From contig CAMCOS010000004.1 of NCBI GenBank assembly GCA_945876565.1, positions 62,001 through 126,000 of the forward strand: a DNA stretch of 64,000 bases, read 5' to 3'. This document shows, piece after piece, positions 38,357-46,711 of the stretch; within the stretch, counting starts at the first letter, position 1; every line of letters begins with the position of its first letter. This DNA comes from Lautropia mirabilis. GTDB taxonomy: Bacteria; Pseudomonadota; Gammaproteobacteria; Burkholderiales; Burkholderiaceae_B. Both the position numbers and the translations under genes were made by a program. Below the pieces are notes generated by a model. The model saw only the letters and a program-made list of their open reading frames with translations. It had not been told where the DNA came from and did no database searches.

Positions 38357-38821
38357 ATGGATCTCAGAAAACTTAAAACGTTGATCGACCTCGTGGGCGA
38401 GTCCGATATCGCCGAGCTCGAAATCACAGAAGGGGAAGACAAAGTCCGGATCGTCAAAGCCACGCCCGTGCATGCGCTGGCAGCGCCGGTCTCGTATGCC
38501 GTTGCCCCAGCGCCTGCAGCCCCGCACGCCTTGACGGCGGCCGAGCCAGTCGTGCCAGTCGTGCCTGTTGCAGCACCGGTGCCGCAAGGTGATGTGGTCA
38601 AGGCACCGATGGTGGGAACGTTCTACCGCGCGTCAAGTCCAGGTGCTTCACCCTTTGTGGAAGTGGGCCAGACCGTTAAAGAAGGCCAGCCGCTTTGCAT
38701 CATTGAGGCCATGAAACTGCTCAATGAAATTGAGGCGGACAAGTCGGGCGTCATCAAGGAAATCCTGGTCGACAACGGTGATGCTGTTGAATATGGCCAG
38801 CCCCTGTTTCTGATTGGTTAA
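38357..38821 (+). CDS. accB: Biotin carboxyl carrier protein of acetyl-CoA carboxylase
   Basis: Carries biotin between biotin carboxylase and carboxyltransferase in the first step of fatty-acid synthesis. The 154-residue product has an N-terminal domain, an Ala/Pro/Val-rich flexible linker (about 36-80) and a C-terminal biotinyl domain with Lys120 in [13 protein letters not shown] as the biotin attachment site. accC starts 2 bp after its stop. Confidence 0.97.
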   Translation: MDLRKLKTLIDLVGESDIAELEITEGEDKVRIVKATPVHALAAPVSYAVAPAPAAPHALTAAEPVVPVVPVAAPVPQGDVVKAPMVGTFYRASSPGASPFVEVGQTVKEGQPLCIIEAMKLLNEIEADKSGVIKEILVDNGDAVEYGQPLFLIG

Positions 38822-38823
38822 CT

Positions 38824-40170
38824 ATGTTTGAAAAAATTCTGATCGCCAATCGTGGCGAAATTGCATTGCGCATTCAGCGCGCCTGCCGCGAGCTTGGGGT
38901 CAAGACCGTGGTGGTGCACTCAGAGGCTGACCGGGACGCAAAGTATGTTCGGCTGGCCGATGAGTCAGTCTGCATTGGTCCGGCGGCGTCCAAAGACAGC
39001 TATCTGAGTATGCCCGCCATCATCTCGGCAGCCGAGGTGACTGATGCCGAGGCGATTCATCCTGGGTATGGATTCTTGTCAGAGAACGCTGATTTTGCGG
39101 ATCGCGTTGAAAAAAGCGGCTTTGTGTTTATTGGGCCAAGACCCGAGTCGATCCGACTGATGGGTGACAAAGTTAGCGCCAAGCAGGCCATGATCGAAGC
39201 TGGTGTGCCTGTTGTGCCAGGTTCTGCCGGCGAATTGCCCGATGATCCCCACGAGATTGTGCGCATTGCGCGCGAGGTCGGGTATCCGGTCATCATCAAG
39301 GCGGCAGGCGGTGGTGGTGGCCGAGGCATGCGGGTGGTGCACACAGAGGCAGCACTACTGCATGCAGTGACCACCACTAAAACCGAGGCAGGTGCTGCGT
39401 TTAACAATCCCGAGGTTTACCTTGAGAAGTTTCTGGAGAACCCGCGCCACATCGAAATTCAGGTGCTGGCTGACGGTGGCAAGAATGCTGTGTGGCTTGG
39501 CGAACGTGACTGCTCAATGCAGCGGCGTCACCAGAAAGTCATTGAAGAGGCACCGGCACCCGGCATTGCGCGCCGCTTAATTGAAAAAATCGGTGAGCGT
39601 TGCGCTGAGGCCTGCCGCAAGATGGGCTATCGGGGTGCGGGTACGTTTGAGTTTCTATATGAGAACGACGAGTTCTATTTCATCGAGATGAACACCCGCA
39701 TTCAGGTGGAGCATCCGGTCACTGAACTGATCACCGGCATTGATCTGGTGCAGCAGCAAATCAGGATCGCAGCCGGTGAGCCGTTTGCATTAAGGCAGCG
39801 TGATATCCATTTCAAGGGCCATGCGCTCGAGTGCCGGATCAATGCGGAAGACCCGTTTAAGTTCGTTCCCAGCCCAGGCCGAATCACCAACTGGCATACC
39901 CCAGGTGGGCCAGGGGTTCGAATCGACTCGCATGCGTTTAATGGTTATTACGTGCCGCCTCACTACGACTCGATGATCGCCAAAGTCATTACGTACGGCG
40001 ATACCCGGGATCAGGCCTTGGCGCGTATGCGCACGGCCTTGTCAGAGATGGTGGTCGAAGGCATTAGCACCAACATCGCCTTGCATCGCGAGTTGCTGGT
40101 CGATACCCGCTTTATGGCCGGTGGCACCAGTATCCATTATCTGGAGCACAAGCTCGCCGAGCGTCCATAA
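38824..40170 (+). CDS. accC: Biotin carboxylase subunit of acetyl-CoA carboxylase
   Basis: ATP-grasp enzyme that carboxylates biotin on AccB. In the 448-residue product: [14 protein letters not shown] at the N-terminus, [10 protein letters not shown], the ATP-binding Gly-rich loop [24 protein letters not shown] and [14 protein letters not shown]. Length matches E. coli AccC. Translationally linked to accB (2-bp gap). accA and accD are not in the window. Confidence 0.97.
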   Translation: MFEKILIANRGEIALRIQRACRELGVKTVVVHSEADRDAKYVRLADESVCIGPAASKDSYLSMPAIISAAEVTDAEAIHPGYGFLSENADFADRVEKSGFVFIGPRPESIRLMGDKVSAKQAMIEAGVPVVPGSAGELPDDPHEIVRIAREVGYPVIIKAAGGGGGRGMRVVHTEAALLHAVTTTKTEAGAAFNNPEVYLEKFLENPRHIEIQVLADGGKNAVWLGERDCSMQRRHQKVIEEAPAPGIARRLIEKIGERCAEACRKMGYRGAGTFEFLYENDEFYFIEMNTRIQVEHPVTELITGIDLVQQQIRIAAGEPFALRQRDIHFKGHALECRINAEDPFKFVPSPGRITNWHTPGGPGVRIDSHAFNGYYVPPHYDSMIAKVITYGDTRDQALARMRTALSEMVVEGISTNIALHRELLVDTRFMAGGTSIHYLEHKLAERP

Positions 40171-40192
40171 GGGCTTGGCGCGCTAAGGGGGT

Positions 40193-41098
40193 GTGTTTGT
40201 GCGTGAGCTGGTATTGCAGTGTACGGGTGAGCAGGCGGATAGCCTGACCGATGCCTTGATTGATGCAGGCGCCTTGTCGGCTTGCGCCGAAGATGCCGAG
40301 CTCGACACACCCAATGAGCGGCCGATATTCGGTGAGCCTGGGGGTGATGCCTCGCCCGAAGGCTGGGCCGTTAACCGGGTGGTGGCTCTGATGCCAGACG
40401 GGCTCGATCCCGCCCAATTGATTGAGCAGGCAGAGCAGATCTTGTCCTTTGTGATTGATGCGCCCTGGCACCTGCGTGATGTCCCCGAGCAGGACTGGGT
40501 CAAACTGACTCAGTCCCAGTTTGAACCCATTGAGGTAGGTGCGGGTTTGGTCATTGTGCCTACCTGGCATCGCGAGCAAACCCAATCCACTGATCGTGTG
40601 CGCCTTGAGCTAGACCCTGGCTTGGCTTTTGGGACGGGCAGTCACCCGACCACCCATCTTTGTCTGAAATGGCTGCAAACCGACATGCCGGCCAACAGCA
40701 GTTTGCTGGATTATGGTTGCGGTTCGGGAATCTTGGCGATTGCTGCCAAGTTGCTTGGGGCTGGCCGTGTCGTGGGTGTGGACATTGACGAGCAAGCCGT
40801 GCAGTCAACGCAATTCAATGCGAAAGCCAATGGCGTTGAACTACAAGCCATGTTGCCCGATGATTTGATGGCTGGCACATTTGATGTGGTGGTTGCCAAC
40901 ATTTTGTCCAACCCCCTCAAAGTGCTGGCGCCCATGTTGAGCAATCGAGTGCGCATGGGCGGTCACTTGGTTTTGTCGGGGGTTTTGGCGCGTCAGGCGC
41001 AAGAAGTGGCCGAGTTTTATGCACCTTGGTTGGCGCTGACGGTGTATGAAGAACTTGATGGCTGGGTTTGCCTGGCTGGACAGCGCACGGGAGGCTGA
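40193..41098 (+). CDS. prmA: Ribosomal protein L11 methyltransferase
   Basis: SAM-dependent enzyme that trimethylates ribosomal protein L11. The 301-residue product has an N-terminal substrate-binding domain (VRELVLQCTGEQADSL) and a C-terminal methyltransferase domain with motif I LLDYGCGSGILAIAA and the post-motif VANILSNPL. Starts at GTG 40193; GTG 40199 has better spacing to the AAGGGGG site and is a close alternative. Follows accC by 22 bp. Confidence 0.94.
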   Translation: MFVRELVLQCTGEQADSLTDALIDAGALSACAEDAELDTPNERPIFGEPGGDASPEGWAVNRVVALMPDGLDPAQLIEQAEQILSFVIDAPWHLRDVPEQDWVKLTQSQFEPIEVGAGLVIVPTWHREQTQSTDRVRLELDPGLAFGTGSHPTTHLCLKWLQTDMPANSSLLDYGCGSGILAIAAKLLGAGRVVGVDIDEQAVQSTQFNAKANGVELQAMLPDDLMAGTFDVVVANILSNPLKVLAPMLSNRVRMGGHLVLSGVLARQAQEVAEFYAPWLALTVYEELDGWVCLAGQRTGG

Positions 41099-41100
41099 GG

Positions 41101-42360
41101 ATGAGTCTGGTGACGTGTTGCCCCAAATGTGCTAGTGAGTATGAGGTCAGCGCGGATCAGCTAAAGCTGCATGACGGCTTGGTGCGTTGTGGGCAATGCT
41201 CGCATGTGTTTGATGGCTTTGCATGCTTGAAAGGTGCATTGCCAACGCTCACCCGGAAAGTTTCCATGCAACCGGGTGAGCCGCGCACGGTTGCTTCCTC
41301 AGCGTTGACCTCCGCACCCGTCTTGCCTGTTCGCACGGATCAGCAGCAGACTGAGTCGGTGTCAGTGGCAGCGACACCGCTGCCTAATACTGTCATGAGG
41401 GCACCAGCGCCCGATGCCACTTCAGTCACACCAGTGATGTCAGCCGCAGCAACTGCGACCCCCAAGCCGCCCCCGCCCCCAACGCCGACCAGTGGGCCAC
41501 TGAGCGGACCACTGAGCGGACCACTGAGCGGACCATTCGTGCCCAGCGTTGATCGACCATCGAGCTCGATTCAGAGTACCCAGGGCCGTCAGGAACCATC
41601 ATTGGGCGTGTCTCGAGCATCATTGGCAGATGCTGCAGACCCAGTGAGCCAAACAGCGCGCGAGCCAAGCTTGGGTTCGGTTGCCCTATCACCAGGTAGG
41701 TTGCTGCGCGGGCGTGAGCCTGGGTTTGGTGGCAGCGCACAAGCTGCCATGCAGCCAGAGCCCGAGCTGCCAGTCAGTGTCATGGGTGAGTCTCGGTTAA
41801 AGGGTGATGATCCCTCGGCCTTTGGGCGTCGTGTGCCAGAGTTTCTCGAGGATCAAGAGCCAGAGCCCGAGGGTCGAAGTGTTTTATGGATTGTGGGTTC
41901 GATCTTGCTTGCGCTTGTACTGATCGTGCAGTCACTCGTGGTGTTTAGAAACGACATTGTTGACACGGTGCCCAACCTGCGTGGGCTGCTCGTGCAGTTG
42001 TGTCAGCCGCTGGAGTGTGATGTCAGTTACGTGCGTCAAATCGATCGGATTTTTATTGTGGGGTCTTCGTTGCAGCAAGCCTCTGACGGTCCTGCAACGG
42101 GCAATCAGCGGGCGTATTTTTTACGGCTCACCCTGCAAAACAGGGCAGCCTATGAGCAGCCATGGCCTGCGCTGATGTTGACCTTAACCGATGCCTCGGG
42201 CACACCAGTGATTAAAAAGGCACTCATGCCATCAGAGATTTTGCCACCGAGCTTGCTTCAGGGGCCACTCGCGCCTCGACAGGAAGTGGCGCTCGATATT
42301 CCAGTGACGGTTCAGGGCTTAAATATCAGTGGCTATGAGCTTGAGCGATTTTTTCCATGA
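41101..42360 (+). CDS. Zinc-ribbon and DUF3426 domain membrane protein
   Basis: A 419-residue protein with an N-terminal MJ0042-type zinc ribbon (Cys7-x2-Cys10 and Cys30-x2-Cys33), a long low-complexity Pro/Ser/Thr region, one membrane segment (about 261-282) and a periplasmic DUF3426 domain, including QPLECDVSYVRQIDRIF. Function unknown; it regularly follows prmA in betaproteobacteria. The linker holds three tandem SGPL repeats encoded by identical 12-bp units. Start ATG 41101 follows GGAGG and lies 2 bp after the prmA stop; an 11-codon extension overlapping prmA was rejected. Confidence 0.88.
   Translation: MSLVTCCPKCASEYEVSADQLKLHDGLVRCGQCSHVFDGFACLKGALPTLTRKVSMQPGEPRTVASSALTSAPVLPVRTDQQQTESVSVAATPLPNTVMRAPAPDATSVTPVMSAAATATPKPPPPPTPTSGPLSGPLSGPLSGPFVPSVDRPSSSIQSTQGRQEPSLGVSRASLADAADPVSQTAREPSLGSVALSPGRLLRGREPGFGGSAQAAMQPEPELPVSVMGESRLKGDDPSAFGRRVPEFLEDQEPEPEGRSVLWIVGSILLALVLIVQSLVVFRNDIVDTVPNLRGLLVQLCQPLECDVSYVRQIDRIFIVGSSLQQASDGPATGNQRAYFLRLTLQNRAAYEQPWPALMLTLTDASGTPVIKKALMPSEILPPSLLQGPLAPRQEVALDIPVTVQGLNISGYELERFFP
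41497..41532 (+). repeat. 12-bp tandem repeat x3 inside the DUF3426 gene
   Basis: Three identical units of CCACTGAGCGGA, followed by a partial fourth, encode consecutive Gly-Pro-Leu-Ser units in the disordered linker. The repeat keeps frame, so unit gain or loss would change linker length only. Confidence 0.85.
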
Positions 42361-42393
42361 GTTTTGAATAGGGCCCGATGTATCGGGTAAGAA

Positions 42394-43332
42394 ATGATGT
42401 CTGATTCGGTTTTGATTTGTGGGTCTGTTGCCTTTGACACGATTGCGGTGTTTGATGGTCGCTTTAAAGAGCACATCTTGCCGGATCGGATTCACGCGCT
42501 CAGCGTGTCGTTTCTGGTGCCGCAGATGCGTCGCGAGTTTGGTGGTTGCGCCGGCAACATTGCATACAACCTTAAGTTGCTTGGCGGCCAACCACTGCCC
42601 GTGGCCACCGTGGGCAGTGATGCTGATGACTACTTAAAGCGTTTCGCCCAATTCGGCATCGATACCCGGCATGTCAAGGTCTTGCCTGACATGTTTACCG
42701 CGCAGTGCTTTATTACTTCAGATTTGGACGACAACCAGATCAGTGCATTCCACCCGGGTGCCATGGATCGCAGCGCGGACAACGATGTTGGCGGCCAGAA
42801 GGCACGCTGGGCCATTGTGGCTCCAGACTCCAAGGCAGGCATGATGGCGCATGTGGATCGGTTTGCCAAAGCCGGCACGCCGTTCTTGTTTGACCTGGGC
42901 CAAGCCATGCCCTTGTTTGATGGCGAAGACTTGCGTAGCGTCTTTGACAAGGCCAGTGCACTGGCTTTAAACGATTACGAGGCCAGCGTGGTGGAGCAGC
43001 GCACTGGCATGAGCATTGAACAGATCGCCCAAACATTGCAGGCTGTGGTGGTCACGCGTGGCGGTGAGGGTGCGACGCTCTTTACCCAGGGACAAAAAAT
43101 CGACATCGCACCGGTCAAGCCACAAGCACTAGTGGACCCCACCGGATGCGGCGATGCCCACCGCGCTGGCTTGCTCTTTGGCTTGACCCAAGGTTGGTCA
43201 TGGGAGAAGTCCTGCATGCTGGGTAATGTGATGGGTTCCATCAAAATTGCACATCGTGGCCCACAGAACCATGCACCCACGCGCGAACAAATTGCCCTGC
43301 TGATGCAACAAAACTTCGGTGTTACGTTCTAA
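42394..43332 (+). CDS. PfkB-family carbohydrate/nucleoside kinase (adenosine kinase-like)
   Basis: Ribokinase-fold kinase of 312 residues. N-terminal strand VLICGSVAFDTI, substrate glycine pair EFGGCAGNIAYNL and C-terminal signature DPTGCGDAHRAGL with catalytic base Asp254. Similar proteins in Burkholderiales are annotated as adenosine kinase; the substrate cannot be fixed from sequence alone. It follows the DUF3426 gene by 33 bp and overlaps nothing; the next gene is a lipoprotein. Confidence 0.88.
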   Translation: MMSDSVLICGSVAFDTIAVFDGRFKEHILPDRIHALSVSFLVPQMRREFGGCAGNIAYNLKLLGGQPLPVATVGSDADDYLKRFAQFGIDTRHVKVLPDMFTAQCFITSDLDDNQISAFHPGAMDRSADNDVGGQKARWAIVAPDSKAGMMAHVDRFAKAGTPFLFDLGQAMPLFDGEDLRSVFDKASALALNDYEASVVEQRTGMSIEQIAQTLQAVVVTRGGEGATLFTQGQKIDIAPVKPQALVDPTGCGDAHRAGLLFGLTQGWSWEKSCMLGNVMGSIKIAHRGPQNHAPTREQIALLMQQNFGVTF

Positions 43333-43378
43333 TTGGAAAGCGCTGGGCTCTTGCTCAACGGGTTTTTCGGAGATAAAT

Positions 43379-43885
43379 ATGCAGATTTCCTCGACGATGC
43401 GGTCACTCAACGGATGGCAACGCTTGGCGATTGTCGGTGCGACAGCGGCCATCGCCGTCAGTGTTTCGGGTTGCAGCACACCGAGCGCTTCGGCCGGTGT
43501 TTATACCTACAGCCAAGCTCAGTCTGAACAGATTGTGCGCTATGGCACGGTGGTCGGCTTGCGTCCGGTGGTGATTCAGAAGGATCAGTCTTCCGGTGTG
43601 GGCATGATTGCGGGTGGTGCCTTGGGTGGTGTGGCAGGTAGCGCCGTTGGCGGTGGAACAGGCCGCAATCTTGCCATTGTCGGTGGCGCCATACTCGGTG
43701 CGTTGGCTGGTGAGAAGATTGAAGAGCAGGCCGGCAAGACTCAGGGTATCGAAATCACGGTTCGCTTGGACAACGGGGAGACCCGAGTGATCGCGCAGCA
43801 AGATGATCAGAGGATTGCCGTGGGTTCGCGAGTGCAAGTCATCAGTGGTGCAGGTCCCGTGCGTGTGGTGCCAGCCAACAGCTAA
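43379..43885 (+). CDS. Glycine-zipper 2TM outer-membrane lipoprotein (SlyB/PCP-like)
   Basis: A 168-residue predicted lipoprotein: signal sequence, lipobox SVSGC with Cys32, then a glycine-zipper region (about 80-120, GGALGGVAGSAVGGGTG then GGAILGALAG) and a C-terminal beta domain with ITVRLDNGETRVI. This matches the Rick_17kDa_Anti/SlyB class, envelope lipoproteins linked with membrane integrity. Start ATG 43379; the 20-codon upstream extension overlaps the kinase gene and lacks a signal peptide. Confidence 0.88.
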   Translation: MQISSTMRSLNGWQRLAIVGATAAIAVSVSGCSTPSASAGVYTYSQAQSEQIVRYGTVVGLRPVVIQKDQSSGVGMIAGGALGGVAGSAVGGGTGRNLAIVGGAILGALAGEKIEEQAGKTQGIEITVRLDNGETRVIAQQDDQRIAVGSRVQVISGAGPVRVVPANS

Positions 43886-44017
43886 GTCAGGTTAGTGCCG
43901 CTGCGACATCCAAGACGAGCGGCCAACCTGGCTTGCTACTGTAACGCTGTAACCATAGCCCGATAGTGTCTAGTTAATTCTGTGCAAGCGGCAACCGCGT
44001 GGCTGTCAGTCTTAAGC

Positions 44018-44581
44018 TTATAGCCCAACTAGCGTATAGCTGATCCGGTTTAGCACCATCAGCGCGATCTGGGCGAAGATTAGCAAGGCCAATGGTGAAA
44101 AATCAAACCCACTGAAGTTGGGTAGGATGCGGCGGATGGGTTCTAGTAGCGGGCCGGTTAGCGTTCTTAACACTGGCATGACAGGCGCCATTGGATTGAC
44201 CCAAGACAGAATCGCCTGAATCAATGTCATCCATATGATCAGGTTCAACGCCCAGCGTCCCATCGTGACGGCCGCAGCGATTAAGCCAGGTCCGAGTAGT
44301 CCCGAAGGGGGAATGCTTCGGGTGGCCAGCATCCACATAAAAAACAAATAAAACAGCGCGACTAAGTACACGCCGATCACACTGACCCAATCGACTGATT
44401 TGCCAGCGGGCAAGATCGTACGCAGGGGCTTACATAGCCACTCTGTCATTCGGTAAATCAACTGCGCAAATGGATTAAATGGGTGAAACCGAATCGCATG
44501 CAACCAGGCGCGCGCTAAAAACGCCGCGCCTAAAATCGTGAAGCTAATTTCGATCAGAAATGTCAGGATGTCGCCCGTCAT
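44018..44581 (-). CDS. yggT: YggT family membrane protein
   Basis: A 187-residue inner-membrane protein with two YGGT domains, each with two hydrophobic segments and the signature RPLRTILP-like stretch: NPFAQLIYRMTEWLCKPLRTILPAG and NPMAPVMPVLRTLTGPLLEPIRRILP, each quoted only in part. The family has been linked with osmotic shock tolerance and cell division, but its biochemistry is unknown. An intrinsic terminator for the upstream minus-strand gene lies 65 bp before its start. Confidence 0.88.
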   Translation of the reverse strand: MTGDILTFLIEISFTILGAAFLARAWLHAIRFHPFNPFAQLIYRMTEWLCKPLRTILPAGKSVDWVSVIGVYLVALFYLFFMWMLATRSIPPSGLLGPGLIAAAVTMGRWALNLIIWMTLIQAILSWVNPMAPVMPVLRTLTGPLLEPIRRILPNFSGFDFSPLALLIFAQIALMVLNRISYTLVGL

Positions 44582-44645
44582 TTAGAGGTTGTCCTTGTGC
44601 TGACTGTCAATGTGTGCGCATTGTCGCATGATGCAAGCGTTTGAC

Positions 44646-44682
44646 AATAAAAAACCGCCCGGCAAATGAATGACGGGCGGTT
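44646..44682 (-). terminator. Rho-independent terminator of the H1-like gene
   Basis: Read on the minus strand, AACCGCCCG, a 12-nt loop and CGGGCGGTT form a perfect 9-bp GC-rich stem followed by TTTTTTATT. It lies 26 bp after the stop of the H1-like gene and before yggT, so the two are separate units. Confidence 0.9.
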
Positions 44683-44707
44683 CGCCGACCTTAGTCAGCC
44701 ATCCAGA

Positions 44708-45217
44708 TTAAGGACGGCCACCGGTCGGAAATGGCCATGATGCGGCCGGGTTCAGTGCCGTTTTTGCACCGGGTGCAGCAGCCGTTGAGGGCTTGCTAGC
44801 AGCAGGTTTTCTTACGGCAGCTTTTTTAGCTGTTTTTTTTACAGCCTTTTTTGCCGCAGCTTTCTTAGCAGGTGCCTCTTTAGCGGGCGCTTTTTTTGCG
44901 GCAGCTTGTTTGGCAGGTGCTTTTTTTGCTACGACTTTCTTAGCGACAGCTTTCGTGGCCGGTGCTTTCTTGGCCGGTGCTTTCTTGGCAGCTACGCTCT
45001 TTGCTGGTGCTTTCTTAGCAGGTGCCTTCTTCGCTACAACTTTTGTTTCTGCTTTTTTAGCGACGACTTTCTTGGCCGGGGCTTTCTTAGCAACGACTTT
45101 CTTTGCTGGGGCTTTCTTAGCAACGACTTTCTTTGCTGGAGCCTTCGCTTCTACCGCTTTCTTGGCGGCGGCTTTTTTGGCCGGTGCCTGCTTTACTGCT
45201 TTCTTGGCTGTTGCCAT
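44708..45217 (-). CDS. Histone H1-like lysine/alanine-rich DNA-binding protein (AlgP-like)
   Basis: A 169-residue, extremely basic protein built of Ala-Pro-Ala-Lys-Lys and Val-Ala-Lys-Lys repeats (about 5-130), like the C-terminal tail of eukaryotic histone H1, AlgP and BpH1 of Bordetella. A non-repetitive C-terminus follows: [15 protein letters not shown], a tail that recurs in Burkholderiales homologues as I remember them. Expected to bind DNA non-specifically and compact the nucleoid. Start ATG 45217 has AGGAG upstream; an 18-codon extension was rejected. Repeat number is likely variable among strains. Confidence 0.88.
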   Translation of the reverse strand: MATAKKAVKQAPAKKAAAKKAVEAKAPAKKVVAKKAPAKKVVAKKAPAKKVVAKKAETKVVAKKAPAKKAPAKSVAAKKAPAKKAPATKAVAKKVVAKKAPAKQAAAKKAPAKEAPAKKAAAKKAVKKTAKKAAVRKPAASKPSTAAAPGAKTALNPAASWPFPTGGRP

Positions 45218-45468
45218 GGTCTTGCTCCTATAGATCAGGTACCTAGATGGAACGCGCGCCTTGAGATCCACTTCGACAGTCGACCACCAGGCTCGCGCTA
45301 TTCACCAAACCAGCCCGCTGTCTGGTATCAACCGACAGGCCAATTCAGCAAATGCAGTACCACTGCTCGAGCGCCTTGGATAAGGGTCATCTCTGACAGT
45401 GACGGATTGATGGCTTGTCTGACCATCAACCAAATTCGGTACGCACGTCTCAGTACCTGATCAGCCAG

Positions 45469-46680
45469 CTATTCCCAGTTCAGGGCTCCACCGGTTTGGT
45501 ACTCAATGACACGTGTCTCAAAGAAGTTTCGTTCCTTCTTTAAGTCAATCATTTCAGCCATCCATGGGAAGGGGTTCTCTTCCTGAGCAAACAGCGGCTC
45601 AAGGCCGATCTGCTGGCAACGACGATTGGCAATAAAACGCAAATAGGACTTGAACATGGGGGCGTTTAGGCCCAGTACACCGCGAGGCATCGTGTCCTCA
45701 GCATAGGCGTACTCCAGGTCAACAGCCTCCTTAAATAGCTCACGAATTTCTTCACGGAACTCGGGTGTCCACAGATGCGGATTCTCGAGTTTGATCGTGT
45801 TGATCAGGTCGATACCGAAGTTGCAGTGCATGGACTCATCGCGAAGGATGTACATGTACTGTTCGGCTGCACCCGTCATTTTGTTCTGACGGCCAAGCGC
45901 CAGAATCTGGGTAAAGCCAACATAGAAAAAGAGACCTTCCATCAGGCAGGCAAACACGATGAGTGACTTCAAGAGCGTTTGGTCAGTCTCGGGCGTGCCC
46001 GTATTGAAGTTCGGATCCGCAATCACGTCAATGAATGGGATCAGGAACTCGTCCTTGGCCTTGATAGAGGGTACTTCGTTGTAGGCGTTAAAGATTTCGC
46101 CTTCGTCAAGGTCCAGGCTCTCGACAATGTACTGATAGGCGTGGGTGTGAATCGCCTCTTCAAACGCCTGGCGCAACAGAAACTGTCGGCACTCGGGTGC
46201 GGTGATGTGGCGATAAGTGCCCAGCACAATATTGTTTGCAGCTAGTGAGTCGGCGGTCACGAAGAAGCCCAGGTTGCGCTTGACGATACGACGCTCGTCT
46301 TCGGTCAGGCCATTGGGGTTCTTCCACAACGCAATATCACGCGCCATGTTGATTTCCTGCGGCATCCAGTGGTTAGCGCAAGTGGCCAGGTACTTCTCCC
46401 ACGCCCATTTGTACTTAAAGGGAACAAGCTGGTTGACGTCGGTCTTGGCGTTGATGATGCGCTTGTCGGCAACGTTCACGCGCTGATGTGAGGTATTCGT
46501 AGCGGCTGCCTTCGTGACATTGGTCGCAGCACTTCCGGTCAAGCCTGGCGTGGGCATGGCAACATCGCCAAACACGCCAGTGGCTTGACGCAAACCAGCG
46601 ATTGCCGCCGATGATGCGGGTGAGGTGGGTGCAAGAGCGGGTTGCGCGGTTGGGGTGATTTCGTCGTTCCAGTTCAACAT
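45469..46680 (-). CDS. nrdB: Ribonucleoside-diphosphate reductase, beta subunit (class Ia)
   Basis: Supplies the diiron-tyrosyl radical for ribonucleotide reduction. The 403-residue product has an Ala/Thr/Pro-rich N-terminal extension of about 65 residues, iron ligands in [10 protein letters not shown] and [10 protein letters not shown], and the radical Tyr182 four residues after the His of IHTHAY. The C-terminus ([10 protein letters not shown]) is the NrdA-binding tail. nrdA lies 31 bp upstream on the same strand, so both are expressed from the NrdR-box region before nrdA. Confidence 0.96.
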   Translation of the reverse strand: MLNWNDEITPTAQPALAPTSPASSAAIAGLRQATGVFGDVAMPTPGLTGSAATNVTKAAATNTSHQRVNVADKRIINAKTDVNQLVPFKYKWAWEKYLATCANHWMPQEINMARDIALWKNPNGLTEDERRIVKRNLGFFVTADSLAANNIVLGTYRHITAPECRQFLLRQAFEEAIHTHAYQYIVESLDLDEGEIFNAYNEVPSIKAKDEFLIPFIDVIADPNFNTGTPETDQTLLKSLIVFACLMEGLFFYVGFTQILALGRQNKMTGAAEQYMYILRDESMHCNFGIDLINTIKLENPHLWTPEFREEIRELFKEAVDLEYAYAEDTMPRGVLGLNAPMFKSYLRFIANRRCQQIGLEPLFAQEENPFPWMAEMIDLKKERNFFETRVIEYQTGGALNWE

Positions 46681-46711
46681 GTCGATTTATCCTTTGTCGT
46701 ATTCGTGGTGG

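Noticed and set aside
39900-39930. GGGGTTCGAATCG as a tRNA T-arm
   Set aside because: It lies within accC coding sequence and no acceptor or anticodon stem can be built around it.
44793-45233. Open frame of 146 codons opposite the H1-like gene
   Set aside because: It is the mirror of Lys/Ala-rich repeat codons, giving a Phe/Ala-rich peptide with no start signal or family similarity.
45218-45468. 251-bp gap between the H1-like gene and nrdB as a site for a small RNA or gene
   Set aside because: No frame, terminator or promoter pair stands out; a short CTGTC/GACAG dyad is too weak.
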